DNA of 64,000 bases from Tropicibacter oceani (GTDB taxonomy: Bacteria; Pseudomonadota; Alphaproteobacteria; Rhodobacterales; Rhodobacteraceae): contig NZ_CP124616.1 in NCBI RefSeq assembly GCF_029958925.1, positions 248,001-312,000 of the forward strand, given 5' to 3'. The notes below the pieces were generated by a model, which saw only the letters and a program-made list of their open reading frames with translations, was not told the origin of the DNA and searched no databases. Every line of letters begins with the position of its first letter. The stretch's first letter is position 1. Of this stretch, positions 1 to 8,469 are shown one piece after another. Position numbers and translations under genes: made by a program.

Positions 1-78
1 TAAAATCCATCGTGCAGTCCCCCATTCCCCTTGCCGTTACGGTAAGCCGGGTGGGCCTGTTTCCCTAGTCCGGTTTTC

Positions 79-107
79 CTGACACCCGGGCGAAAGACTG
101 TTACTAT
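79..107 (+). promoter_or_regulatory. putative sigma70 promoter of the NYN-domain gene
   Basis: CTGACA at 79-84 and TACTAT at 102-107 are separated by 17 bases. They lie 26 bases before the ATG at 133. The match is by eye only. The upstream 78 bases show nothing else recognisable. Confidence 0.4.
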
Positions 108-132
108 GGGACTTTGAACAACGAGGGTCCGA

Positions 133-837
133 ATGGCCGATAACAAACTTCTTGCCGTGCTGATCGACGCGGACAACACGTCACCCAAATACACCAAGGC
201 GATCTTTGACGAGATCGCCGGGCTGGGCGAGGCCAGCGTGCGGCGCTGCTATGGCGATTTTTCCAGCCAGCAGATGGCGGGCTGGTCCAAGGTACAGGCC
301 GAATTCGGACTGGTGCCACACCACCAGCCGGCCAACACGGTGGGCAAGAACGCCAGCGACATCGCCCTGGTGATCGACGCGATGGACCTGATGCATTCGG
401 GGCGCTTCGACGGCTTTGTCCTGGTCTCCTCGGACAGCGATTTCACCCGCCTGGCCAGCCGCATCCGCGAACAGGGGCTGGATGTCTATGGCATGGGCAT
501 GCAGAAAACCCCGGACGCCTTCCGCAAGGCCTGCAAACGCTTTATCTATCTTGAAAACCTTGATGGCGCGCCCGAAAAGGCCGAAGGCGTCAAACCCAAG
601 GCCAAGCGCGACCTGAACGAAGTGCGCGACATGATCTTCAAGGCGATGGACGCGATCGAACAGGACGACGAATGGTATCGCCTGGGCGATGTCGGCCAGT
701 TCCTGACCACCTCAAACCCCGATTTCGACACCCGCAGCTATGGCAAGCGCAAGCTGTCGGATCTGGTGCGCGAAATGAAGATCTTTGAGACCAAGCAAAG
801 CACCGGCAACCAGCTGATGGTGCGGCGGGTCGACTAG
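133..837 (+). CDS. NYN domain-containing protein (LabA/DUF88 type) with C-terminal OST-HTH-like region
   Basis: A 234-residue cytoplasmic protein. The N-terminal half carries the acidic residues of a PIN/NYN nuclease fold: LIDADN at residues 10-15 (D12, D14), D76 in NASD, and SSDSDF at 99-104. Members of the family are metal-dependent ribonucleases or RNA-binding proteins. The C-terminal part (about 150-232) has the length and helix pattern of the OST-HTH/LOTUS domain often found after bacterial NYN domains. The RNA substrate cannot be told from sequence. It converges on the AEC transporter gene and shares the CTAG stop with it at 834-837. Confidence 0.85.
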   Translation: MADNKLLAVLIDADNTSPKYTKAIFDEIAGLGEASVRRCYGDFSSQQMAGWSKVQAEFGLVPHHQPANTVGKNASDIALVIDAMDLMHSGRFDGFVLVSSDSDFTRLASRIREQGLDVYGMGMQKTPDAFRKACKRFIYLENLDGAPEKAEGVKPKAKRDLNEVRDMIFKAMDAIEQDDEWYRLGDVGQFLTTSNPDFDTRSYGKRKLSDLVREMKIFETKQSTGNQLMVRRVD

Positions 838-1781
838 AACGAGCGGGTCACCAGCGCGATCACGAAGCTGACAGTCAGAATGCTTGCCGCCGTCGACACC
901 AGGATCGAGGCCGAGACGCGCTGGGGTGCCACGCCATAGTGCTGCGCCAGGATGAACACGTTGCCCGCCACCGGCAGTGCCGCCGCCGAAACCGCGACGG
1001 CCGCCTTGTAGGCATCGACCGGAAAGAACAGATAGGCCCCCGCGGCGACGAACAGCGGGTGAAGGATCAGCTTGCCAAAGGAAAGCCAGGCCGCGATCTG
1101 GACCCGCTCGGCCGATTTTGACGCCAGCGAGGCGCCGATGGCGAACAACGCGCCGGGCGTGGCCGCCGCGCCCAATGTCGACAAAAAGGAATTCACCACC
1201 TCGGGGACCGGCAGGCTGCTGGCCGAAATGCCCAGACCCAGGGCAATCGACACGATCATCGGGTTTTTCAGCAGGCCCAGCGCGACGGTCTTGAACACGC
1301 GCGCGCCGCGGACATCGCCGCGCGTGCCGGTGACAAGGATGGTCAGCAGCGTCGAAAACACGATCAGGTCGATCGACAGGATCAAGATGATCGGCCCGAT
1401 GGCCTCTTGCCCCAACAGCACCGCCAGCATCGGAACCCCCAGGAAACCGGTGTTGCCGATGGCGGCGCATTGCGCCTCGATCGCGGCGGTGGCGGTGTCG
1501 AGCCCGCGCCAAAAGGCGACCCCGATGGCAATGCCATAGGTAAAGGCCGTCCCCCACAGGTAGGCCGCCGCCAGCCGTGGGTCGAAAATCTCGGAAAAGC
1601 TGAGGTTCGCTGAAAATTTCAGCAACATCGCCGAAAGGGCAAAGTAGAACACGAACTTCGTCAGGTGCGCCGAGGCTTCCTCGGGGAAAAAGCGCGACTT
1701 GGCGGCGCCATAGCCCAACCCGATCAAGGCAAAGAAGGGCAGGGTTTTGAGGAAGACTTCGATCATGTGGTTTGGTGGCAC
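834..1781 (-). CDS. AEC (auxin efflux carrier) family transporter
   Basis: A 315-residue, very hydrophobic protein with about ten predicted membrane segments. It has the two-halves layout of the AEC family, with Gly- and Pro-rich stretches such as GLGYGAAKSRFF near residue 21 and IGNTGFLGVPML near 107. Bacterial members export or import small carboxylates such as malate or malonate, but the substrate cannot be predicted here. The start at 1781 gives a normal N-terminal membrane helix (IEVFLKTLPFFALIGL). It is transcribed away from the CPBP gene, and its TAG stop overlaps the NYN gene stop. Confidence 0.85.
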   Translation of the reverse strand: MPPNHMIEVFLKTLPFFALIGLGYGAAKSRFFPEEASAHLTKFVFYFALSAMLLKFSANLSFSEIFDPRLAAAYLWGTAFTYGIAIGVAFWRGLDTATAAIEAQCAAIGNTGFLGVPMLAVLLGQEAIGPIILILSIDLIVFSTLLTILVTGTRGDVRGARVFKTVALGLLKNPMIVSIALGLGISASSLPVPEVVNSFLSTLGAAATPGALFAIGASLASKSAERVQIAAWLSFGKLILHPLFVAAGAYLFFPVDAYKAAVAVSAAALPVAGNVFILAQHYGVAPQRVSASILVSTAASILTVSFVIALVTRSF

Positions 1782-1877
1782 GCTGCCGGAGCCGCGTCAA
1801 TGCGGGCCAAACCACCAATGGGCAATTCGCCCGCAGCCGCGATTGACAGGCGTCAGGTCAGGCCGGATCATGGCGCC

Positions 1878-2771
1878 ATGAATGGCTATGCCCCCCACGA
1901 ACGCCTTGTGCTGCATGCGCGCCGCAAACCTGAAATCTGGCGCCTGATGCTGGGCCTGATGCTGATCGCCATCGTCATGTATGCACTCAGCCGCGCCTTT
2001 TTCGCGATCTTGCAGGTCGTCGCGTCAGAGCAGACCTATTTCGACGTCTATTCCAGCATCCAGACTGCCACGACGCCTTCGGGTCTGTTGGTTTTGCTGT
2101 TCTTGATGGGGGCGATGGGGATTGGCACCATGGTCGCGGCCGAACTGGTCCACCAAAGGCCTGCAGCCACACTTTTTGGTCCGCGGCGGGCCTTTTGGGG
2201 TGATTTCCGGCGGGTGCTGGTGGCGATGGCGGCCCTGACGCTGGCGCTGTATGCCCTGCCGCCCTGGGGCCTGATCGAGGGCACCACGCCCAATCTGCCG
2301 CTGGGCGACTGGCTGCGGCTTTTGCCCCTGACGCTGATCGCGCTGCTGATCCAGACCGGGTCCGAAGAGCTGCTGTTTCGCGGCTATCTTCAATCGCAAC
2401 TGGCGGCGCGTTTTCAAAGGCCGGGCGTCTGGCTTGTCCTGCCATCCGCCCTGTTCGCCAGCCTGCACTATGCGCCGCAGATGTACGGGGACAACGCCAT
2501 CTATGTTGTCCTGTGGGCCTTTGCCTTCGGGCTGGCGGCCGCCGACCTTACGGCACGCAGCGGCACCCTGGGGCCGGCCATCGCGCTGCATCTTGTGAAC
2601 AACTTTTCCGCCATGGCGCTGGTGTCGATGCAGGGGGACATGTCCGGGCTGGCGCTGTACCACCTGCCCTTCGGCCCCGAGGACGCCGGGGCGCTGGGGG
2701 CGTTGCTGCCGATTGACCTGGCGGTGATCGGCGTCAGCTGGCTAGCCGCGCGGCTAGCCCTGCGCCGCTGA
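1878..2771 (+). CDS. CPBP family intramembrane metalloprotease (CAAX-like)
   Basis: A 297-residue multi-pass membrane protein. The three ABI/CPBP motifs are all present: EELLFRG (E163, E164, R168), FASLH (F193 and H197) and HLVNN (H238, N242). Relatives are type II CAAX prenyl endopeptidases or immunity-type proteases, with the substrate unknown here. The open frame runs back to 1665, but that part overlaps the divergent transporter gene and reads poorly, so ATG 1878 is chosen. It begins MNGYAPHERL and is followed by the first membrane helix. The TGA stop is the first base triplet of a 9-bp tandem repeat. Confidence 0.85.
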   Translation: MNGYAPHERLVLHARRKPEIWRLMLGLMLIAIVMYALSRAFFAILQVVASEQTYFDVYSSIQTATTPSGLLVLLFLMGAMGIGTMVAAELVHQRPAATLFGPRRAFWGDFRRVLVAMAALTLALYALPPWGLIEGTTPNLPLGDWLRLLPLTLIALLIQTGSEELLFRGYLQSQLAARFQRPGVWLVLPSALFASLHYAPQMYGDNAIYVVLWAFAFGLAAADLTARSGTLGPAIALHLVNNFSAMALVSMQGDMSGLALYHLPFGPEDAGALGALLPIDLAVIGVSWLAARLALRR

Positions 2772-2804
2772 CAAGGCTGACAAGGCTGACAAGGCTGACA
2801 AGGC
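2769..2804. repeat. four perfect tandem copies of a 9-bp unit (TGACAAGGC)
   Basis: TGACAAGGC is repeated four times without mismatch. The first copy contains the stop codon of the CPBP protease gene. The unit is a multiple of three, so copy-number change would not alter the upstream protein. No similar run was seen elsewhere in the window. Confidence 0.9.
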
Positions 2805-2877
2805 GGCCGTCCGAATGATTGCATTTCCTCGCAAGCGGGCTTAAGTCACGCTGCAACCAACCGGGAACAGGCTGCAT

Positions 2878-3813
2878 ATGAACTGGATCACAAACTACGT
2901 TCGCCCGCGCATCAATTCGATCTTCTCGCGCCGCGAAGTGCCGGAAAACCTCTGGTCGAAATGTGACGGCTGCGGAACCATGCTGTTCCACCGCGAAATC
3001 AGCGACAACCTGAATGTCTGCACCAATTGCGGCCATCACATGCACATCACCCCGCGCGACCGGTTCCTGTCGCTTTATGATGGCGGCGTGTTCACCGAGA
3101 TCGCGGTGCCCGAGCCAATGGCCGATCCGCTGCATTTCCGCGATCAGAAACGCTATCCCGACCGGATGAAGGCCGCACAGAAATCCACCGGCGAAAAAGA
3201 GGCGATGCTGGTCGCCACCGGCGAAATCGGCAACACCCCGGTTGTGACCGCCGCGCAGGACTTTTCCTTCATGGGCGGGTCGATGGGGATGTACGTCGGC
3301 AACGCCATCATCGCCGCCGCAACCGAGGCCGTGCGCCTTGGCCGCCCGCTGATCCTGTTTTCCGCCGCTGGCGGCGCCCGCATGCAAGAGGGCATCCTGT
3401 CCCTGATGCAGATGCCGCGCACCACGGTCGCCGTGCAGATGCTCAAAGAGGCGGGCCTGCCCTATATCGTCGTTCTGACCCACCCCACCACCGGCGGGGT
3501 CACGGCATCCTATGCGATGCTGGGGGATATCCAGATCGCCGAACCCAATGCGCTGATCTGCTTTGCCGGGCCGCGCGTCATCGAACAGACGATCCGCGAA
3601 AAGCTGCCCGAAGGGTTCCAGCGCGCCGAATACCTGCTGGAACACGGGATGCTGGACCGCGTGACCGACCGCCGCCAGATGCGTGACGAGCTGATCGTGA
3701 TCATCCGCATGCTGATGCAGATGCCGCCCGCCACCTGGGGCGACCTGCCTGCCCCCGGCCCCGACGAGCTGGCCAAGCCCGCCGAAAAGAGTGCCGAGAA
3801 GCCCGCGAAATGA
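2878..3813 (+). CDS. accD: acetyl-CoA carboxylase carboxyltransferase subunit beta
   Basis: A 311-residue beta subunit of the carboxyltransferase that moves carboxyl from carboxybiotin to acetyl-CoA, the first committed step of fatty acid synthesis. The N-terminal zinc ribbon is intact: C29, C32, C48, C51. The crotonase-like core includes GGSMGMYVGNAI near residue 131 and the acyl-CoA-binding glycine stretch SAAGGARMQEG near 162. The C-terminal tail is short and rich in Ala, Glu and Lys. It overlaps folC by four bases (ATGA at 3810), so the two are translationally coupled, the usual accD-folC arrangement. Confidence 0.98.
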   Translation: MNWITNYVRPRINSIFSRREVPENLWSKCDGCGTMLFHREISDNLNVCTNCGHHMHITPRDRFLSLYDGGVFTEIAVPEPMADPLHFRDQKRYPDRMKAAQKSTGEKEAMLVATGEIGNTPVVTAAQDFSFMGGSMGMYVGNAIIAAATEAVRLGRPLILFSAAGGARMQEGILSLMQMPRTTVAVQMLKEAGLPYIVVLTHPTTGGVTASYAMLGDIQIAEPNALICFAGPRVIEQTIREKLPEGFQRAEYLLEHGMLDRVTDRRQMRDELIVIIRMLMQMPPATWGDLPAPGPDELAKPAEKSAEKPAK

Positions 3814-5084
3814 CCACCAAAGGCTCGGACGTCATCCTTGAACGGATGATGGCGCTGCACCCCAAGATCATCGACCTGACGCTGGACCGGGTCTGGCGCC
3901 TGCTTGATGCGCTTGGCAATCCGCAGAACGACCTGCCCCCGGTCGTGCACCTGGCCGGAACCAACGGCAAGGGCAGCACGCAGGCGATGATCCGCGCCGG
4001 GCTCGAGGCGGCGGGCCACAAGGTCCACGCCTATACCAGCCCCCACTTGGCGCGGTTTCACGAACGCATCCGCCTGGCCGGCGATTTGATCGCCGAAGAC
4101 GCGCTGAGCGCGGTTCTGGATGAATGCTACGCCGCCAACCAGGGCGGAACGATCACCTATTTCGAAATCACCACCTGCGCCGCCATTCTGGCCATGGCGC
4201 GCACGCCGGCGGATTACACCCTGCTCGAGGTCGGTCTGGGCGGGCGGTTGGACGCCACCAACGTGATCGAAAAACCGGCGGTGACGGTGCTGACCCCGGT
4301 TTCGATGGACCACGAACAATACCTGGGCGACACCCTGGCCAAGATCGCGGGCGAAAAGGCCGGGATCATCAAGCGCGGCGTGCCCTGCGTGGTCGGCCCC
4401 CAGGCGGACGACGCGCTCGAGGTGATCGAGACCCGCGCGGCGCAACTGGGCGCCCCCTTGCTGGCGCATGGCCAGCACTGGCACGTCGGCGAAGATCAGG
4501 GCCGCCTGGTGTTCCAGGACGAAACCGGACTGCTGGATCTGCCGCTGCCCAATCTGCCCGGGGCGCACCAATACCAGAACGCCGGGGCCGCGCTGGCCGT
4601 GCTGCGCCACCTGAACGCGGGCGAGGCCGCCTATGAGGGCGCCGTGACCCGCGCCTATTGGCCCGCGCGCATGCAGCGCCTGAAAACCGGACCGCTGTTC
4701 GACATCGCCCCGCGCACCGAAGTGTGGCTGGACGGCGGTCACAACCCCGCCGCCGGAGAGGCCCTGGCCGCGCATCTGGCCCGCCTGCCAAAGCGTCCGA
4801 CGCATCTGATCTGCGGCATGCTGAACACCAAGGATGCGCGCGGTTTCCTGCGGCCGCTGGCGACGCAGACCCAAAGCCTGACCGCCGTTTCCATCCCCGG
4901 CGAGGCCAACACCCTGCCCGCCGAACAGACCGCCCTGCTGGCCCGCGAAAGCGGCCACCAGGCAAAAAGCGCGCCGTCCCTGGCCGCTGCACTGTCGGAA
5001 ATCGTGGCCGATTGCCCCGATGCGCGGGTGCTGATTTGCGGCTCGCTTTACCTTGCCGGGCATGTTCTTCGGGAAAATGGCTGA
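3810..5084 (+). CDS. folC: bifunctional folylpolyglutamate synthase / dihydrofolate synthase
   Basis: A 424-residue cytoplasmic Mur-ligase-type enzyme that adds L-glutamate to dihydropteroate and to folates using ATP. The P-loop LAGTNGKGST is at residues 48-57, followed by the YTSPHLARFHERIR omega-loop region typical of FolC and a VGLGGRLDATN stretch near 142. WLDGGHNPAAGE marks the C-terminal domain. Length is normal for the family. It is coupled to accD by an ATGA overlap. The next gene begins after a 133-base gap that holds its own promoter. Confidence 0.97.
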   Translation: MTTKGSDVILERMMALHPKIIDLTLDRVWRLLDALGNPQNDLPPVVHLAGTNGKGSTQAMIRAGLEAAGHKVHAYTSPHLARFHERIRLAGDLIAEDALSAVLDECYAANQGGTITYFEITTCAAILAMARTPADYTLLEVGLGGRLDATNVIEKPAVTVLTPVSMDHEQYLGDTLAKIAGEKAGIIKRGVPCVVGPQADDALEVIETRAAQLGAPLLAHGQHWHVGEDQGRLVFQDETGLLDLPLPNLPGAHQYQNAGAALAVLRHLNAGEAAYEGAVTRAYWPARMQRLKTGPLFDIAPRTEVWLDGGHNPAAGEALAAHLARLPKRPTHLICGMLNTKDARGFLRPLATQTQSLTAVSIPGEANTLPAEQTALLARESGHQAKSAPSLAAALSEIVADCPDARVLICGSLYLAGHVLRENG

Positions 5085-5134
5085 CAAATACGGGACTTGG
5101 CCTGACAAAACCCCTTGCGTCACCCCTCAGCATA

Positions 5135-5164
5135 TTGACTGATTCGCGTCCTCTGCCCTATATT
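5135..5164 (+). promoter_or_regulatory. putative sigma70 promoter of the rhodanese-like gene
   Basis: TTGACT at 5135-5140 and TATATT at 5159-5164 are 18 bases apart. They lie 54 bases before the ATG at 5218. GAGGA about eight bases before that ATG is a plausible ribosome binding site. Confidence 0.55.
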
Positions 5165-5217
5165 TTGCTGAAACAATAACAAGTGCAGGCCTTTTTTGGC
5201 CGCCAGAGGACGAGCAG

Positions 5218-5790
5218 ATGTTCAAAGGTCTTTGCCTGACCGCAGTCGCCGCCATTGCAGTGGCCGCGCCTGTGTGCGCGCAAAACACCCGGATTTCGGA
5301 GGACCGCGACAGCTTTCGATTCACCCTCAACGGCGCGTCGGTCAGTATCGAACGCAATGGCCCGGCCTGTCCGCCCAGTTGCCTGCAACCGATGCAGGCG
5401 GCAACCGGCGTGGCCACCATCGGCGAGTTGGAGTTGATGGATTTCCTCGATCTCTTTGTCTCGTCCGGGCAGGGGCTTTTGCTCGATACCCGCCTGCCCG
5501 ATGTCTATGCCGCCGAAACGATCCCCGGCGCGGTCAATGTTCCTGCCGCGACCTTGCGTCCGGACAACCAGTACCGCGACGATCTGCTGAACGCGCTTGG
5601 CGTTTCGGCGGGCGATTTTTCCGGCGCCTACGATCTGGTGATTTTCGCCGGCGGCCCGGATGCGCCGGGCGCGGCCACCGCCGTGCGCGACCTGCTGGAT
5701 GCCGGGTATCCGGCCAGCAAGCTCAAGTATTACCGAGGCGGCCTGCAGGCCTGGACGACAGCGGGCCTGAGCACCGCGTCAGGGCAATGA
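5218..5790 (+). CDS. exported rhodanese-like domain protein lacking the catalytic cysteine
   Basis: A 190-residue protein with a Sec signal peptide (MFKGLCLTAV to about residue 21, AxA-type site before QNTR). A rhodanese fold follows: LLLDTRLPDVYAAETIPGAV at 88-107 is the usual DxR...H/I-PGA signature. In an active sulfurtransferase a cysteine heads the six-residue loop after the central strand, but here the sequence is VIFAGGPDAPG (141-151) with Ala144 at that place. The protein is therefore probably a binding or sensing domain rather than a thiosulfate sulfurtransferase. Two cysteines, C51 and C55, lie in a CPPSC motif before the domain. It is followed closely by two LysM proteins. Confidence 0.8.
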   Translation: MFKGLCLTAVAAIAVAAPVCAQNTRISEDRDSFRFTLNGASVSIERNGPACPPSCLQPMQAATGVATIGELELMDFLDLFVSSGQGLLLDTRLPDVYAAETIPGAVNVPAATLRPDNQYRDDLLNALGVSAGDFSGAYDLVIFAGGPDAPGAATAVRDLLDAGYPASKLKYYRGGLQAWTTAGLSTASGQ

Positions 5791-5806
5791 GGCAAAGGGT
5801 GTTTTC

Positions 5807-6403
5807 ATGATCAGAATGGTTCTTTTCGCAGTCGGCTTTGTCGCCATCACCATTGGCCTGGTGGTCTTTCAGCCCGGTGCGAACCGGGGTGCGCGCGATG
5901 TCGCCCTTCCGGAACCGGTGACCCGGGCGGAACCCGCCCTGCCCGAGGCCGAACCGACCGCCGCCCCTGACCTGGTCGAGATCCCGCAGGCCGTCCTGCT
6001 GGCCCCGACGCCGGAGCCCAGCGCGCCGCGCCCCGCCCCGCGCGTGACCGCCAGCCTGCCTGCCGCTGATCTGGACGACCAGTCGCTGCGCAAGATGACC
6101 TGGGAAACGCTGTCCAACCTGAACCACGCCACCGGGCGTGAAAAGGCCCCCGGTCAGCCCGGCAGCCTGCTGCACACCATCGTGCGCCGGTCGCTGAACG
6201 AAGGCCCTGCACAGGTGGCCGCCACTGCCCCTGCCATGCCGGATGTCTATGTCGTGCAGCCCGGCGACAGCCTGGTTTCGATCGCCGAAACGATCTATGG
6301 CGACGTCAACATGACCGGCCCCCTGTTTGCCGCAAATCAGGGTCTGCTGACCCGACCGGACGATCTGAAGGCCGGTCAGACCTTGATCCTGCCCGCAAAC
6401 TGA
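5807..6403 (+). CDS. membrane-anchored LysM domain protein (first of a tandem pair)
   Basis: A 198-residue protein with an N-terminal hydrophobic anchor (MIRMVLFAVGFVAITIGLVV), a Pro- and Ala-rich periplasmic linker (about 25-85), and a C-terminal LysM motif (about 146-196) beginning YVVQPGDSLVSIAETIYGD and ending LKAGQTLILPAN. LysM binds peptidoglycan, so it probably tethers to the cell wall. It starts 16 bases after the rhodanese-like gene. It has exactly the same length as the next gene and the same design, so the two look like a tandem duplication. Confidence 0.8.
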   Translation: MIRMVLFAVGFVAITIGLVVFQPGANRGARDVALPEPVTRAEPALPEAEPTAAPDLVEIPQAVLLAPTPEPSAPRPAPRVTASLPAADLDDQSLRKMTWETLSNLNHATGREKAPGQPGSLLHTIVRRSLNEGPAQVAATAPAMPDVYVVQPGDSLVSIAETIYGDVNMTGPLFAANQGLLTRPDDLKAGQTLILPAN

Positions 6404-6464
6404 CCACTAAGTCTTGCGTTTGATTGAAGAAGTTATCTCTAGGGCTTGACACCCCTACAAGATG

Positions 6465-6494
6465 TTGACTGGTTTGCGCCGATTCGCTTATAAC
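6465..6494 (+). promoter_or_regulatory. putative sigma70 promoter before the second LysM gene
   Basis: TTGACT at 6465-6470 and TATAAC at 6489-6494 have an 18-base spacer. A second TTGACA at 6446 lies upstream but is too far to pair with the same -10. The promoter would allow the second LysM gene and its leader frame to be expressed apart from the first. Confidence 0.5.
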
Positions 6495-6549
6495 CTGTGG
6501 TAGAGCGCGCCGACCCTGCCAGAACCAGGCGCACCACGGGGGACAGATC

Positions 6550-6612
6550 ATGACATCGACCAACGCCTTGCCGCGTCACGACACAGTTGTACCTGGTCGG
6601 GCGATCCGCTGA
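6550..6612 (+). CDS. 20-residue leader frame coupled to the second LysM gene
   Basis: A short frame MTSTNALPRHDTVVPGRAIR follows a GGGGGA ribosome-binding-like stretch six bases upstream. Its TGA stop overlaps the ATG of the LysM gene at 6612. The overlap suggests translational coupling or a leader peptide. It may equally be chance. No homologue is known to me. Confidence 0.3.
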   Translation: MTSTNALPRHDTVVPGRAIR

Positions 6613-7208
6613 TGATGCGTTTGATCGTTCTGAGCACCGGCTTTCTGGCGATCACGGCCGGGCTATTGTGGGTTGGCCTTGCGCCGCTGGATGAACCCGC
6701 CGTCGATTTCAACGAAGTCAGCCGGTCCCAGCCCGTCCTTCTCAGCCTGACACCGGCAATGGCGCAGCCGCAACAGGCGCCCGTCGCCCCGGCCCCCGCG
6801 GCGGTTCAGGTCCAGGTTCAGCCCGAGCCGGTCCGCCAGGCAGCCCCGACACCGGCCCCCGCCGCGCTTGCCGCAGCGCCCGCCACAGGCGACGTCGACG
6901 CGATCGATGCCCTGCGCGCCATAAGCTATGGCATCATGAAAGAGCTGCAGCCCCCCGCGCCCAAGGCCGATGCACCGCAGCGTGTTGCCCTTGCCGACCC
7001 CGTCCAGCCCGCCGCGGCGGTGGCCCAGCCCAAGCCCGCCGGACAAACCTATACCGTTCAGCAGGGCGACAGCCTGCCGGGGATTTCCTTCCGCTTTTAC
7101 GGCACCACGGTGGCCTACATGCAGATCATCGAGGCCAACCCCGATCAACTGGCCAGCCCGGCGGACCTGCGTGCCGGCATGACACTGAAAATTCCGAAAA
7201 CAAACTGA
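6612..7208 (+). CDS. membrane-anchored LysM domain protein (second of a tandem pair)
   Basis: A 198-residue protein with an N-terminal helix (MMRLIVLSTGFLAITAGLLW), a Pro-, Ala- and Gln-rich linker and a C-terminal LysM motif (YTVQQGDSLPGISFRFYG to the end). It aligns along its length with the preceding gene, including the linker-to-LysM spacing and a short central helix (DALRAISYGIMKEL here, SLRKMTWETL there). ATG 6615 is an alternative start three bases on. A strong hairpin terminator follows the stop. Confidence 0.8.
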   Translation: MMRLIVLSTGFLAITAGLLWVGLAPLDEPAVDFNEVSRSQPVLLSLTPAMAQPQQAPVAPAPAAVQVQVQPEPVRQAAPTPAPAALAAAPATGDVDAIDALRAISYGIMKELQPPAPKADAPQRVALADPVQPAAAVAQPKPAGQTYTVQQGDSLPGISFRFYGTTVAYMQIIEANPDQLASPADLRAGMTLKIPKTN

Positions 7209-7242
7209 TCAGGCAGCAAGACCAAGAGCAGCGAGCAGTCTC

Positions 7243-7269
7243 AGAGGATCCTTCGGGATCCTCTTTTTT
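7243..7269 (+). terminator. intrinsic terminator after the LysM gene
   Basis: AGAGGATCC (7243-7251), a TTCG tetraloop and GGATCCTCT (7256-7264) form a perfect 9-bp stem followed by a run of T. It lies between the LysM gene and the convergent zapE gene. Confidence 0.9.
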
Positions 7270-7271
7270 CT

Positions 7272-8330
7272 TCAGGACTGGCCCCAGTCGGCGGCCTGCA
7301 TTTCGCGCAGACGGCTGGCGGTGCGTTCGAATTCGAAACTGCCCGCGCCTTCGACATACAGCATTTCCGGCTGTGCCGCGGCGCTGGCGATCAGCCGCAC
7401 GCGGGCCTCGTACAGCGCGTCGATCAGCGTGACAAAGCGCTTGGCCTCGTTGAAGTTCTGCCGCGACAGGCGCGGGATGTTTTCCAGGACCAGCACGCGC
7501 ACTGCCTCGGCCAGCGCCAGGTAATCCGCCGGGCCCAGCGCCTGACCGCACAGATCAAAGAACGCCGCGCGGGCCATGCCGTTGTGATAGCGGTCCAGCA
7601 CCACATCGCGCCCCTTGACGCGCAGGGTGAATTTTTCCTCGAAGCCGTGGCTGAGTTCATCCCACAGCAGGTCGATCTTCTGGCGCGACTCGGCGTTGGC
7701 CGGCGTGAAATAGACCTGTTCGCCCGACAGACGATCCTGCCGGTGGTCACGGTCCGAGGCGAGTTCGTGCACCGCCATCCGCTGCTTGAGCAATTCGATG
7801 AAGGGCAGGAACAACTGCCGGTTCAGCCCGTCCCGGTACAGATCGTCCGGCACCCGGTTCGACGTGGTCACGATCACCGTGCCCGCGTCCATCATGTGCT
7901 GGAACAGCCGCCCGACGATCATCGCATCGGCGATGTCAGTGATCTGCATTTCGTCAAAGGCCAGCACCCGCACCGCATCGCTGACCGCCTTGGCGACCGG
8001 CTTGATCGGATCCTCGACGCCCTCTTTGCGCAGCTGGTGGATCTGGGCCTGCACCTCTTGCATGAAGGCGTGGAAATGCACGCGGCGCGCGGGCACGGTC
8101 AAGGTATCGACAAACAGATCCATCAGCATGGATTTGCCGCGCCCGACACCGCCCCACAGGTACAATCCCTCTGGCGGTTTCGGCGCCTTGCGGAACAGCC
8201 CCTTCTTGACAGGCACGGCCAATTCCGCGCGCACACGCTCCAGCTGCGGCAGGGCCGCACGCTGTGCGTCATCTTCCTTGATGCGGCCCTCTAGAACGCG
8301 GGCGTCATAGGTTTCCTGAACGCTTTTCAT
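7272..8330 (-). CDS. zapE: cell division protein ZapE (AFG1-like ATPase)
   Basis: A 352-residue AAA-type ATPase of the AFG1/ZapE family, which in enterobacteria destabilises FtsZ polymers and in mitochondria assists turnover of respiratory subunits. Walker A is GGVGRGKS at residues 60-67. Walker B is VLAFDEMQI near 125, followed by the arginine-containing TTSNRVPDDLY stretch. The frame is open back to 8375, but ATG 8330 gives the family N-terminus (MKSVQETYDARV) and is preferred. No close partner gene is next to it. Confidence 0.9.
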   Translation of the reverse strand: MKSVQETYDARVLEGRIKEDDAQRAALPQLERVRAELAVPVKKGLFRKAPKPPEGLYLWGGVGRGKSMLMDLFVDTLTVPARRVHFHAFMQEVQAQIHQLRKEGVEDPIKPVAKAVSDAVRVLAFDEMQITDIADAMIVGRLFQHMMDAGTVIVTTSNRVPDDLYRDGLNRQLFLPFIELLKQRMAVHELASDRDHRQDRLSGEQVYFTPANAESRQKIDLLWDELSHGFEEKFTLRVKGRDVVLDRYHNGMARAAFFDLCGQALGPADYLALAEAVRVLVLENIPRLSRQNFNEAKRFVTLIDALYEARVRLIASAAAQPEMLYVEGAGSFEFERTASRLREMQAADWGQS

Positions 8331-8469
8331 GGCAAGGGCCTTAGCCTGCCCGGCAGGATTTGTGTAGTGGGGCAATGCACATCAGTTTTGCTGATCCTTC
8401 AGGCAAGGTTTTCTGATTTGACCAATGGCGCCGGTTCTTTAAAGCATGTTCCTCTGAAGGAGTTCCACC

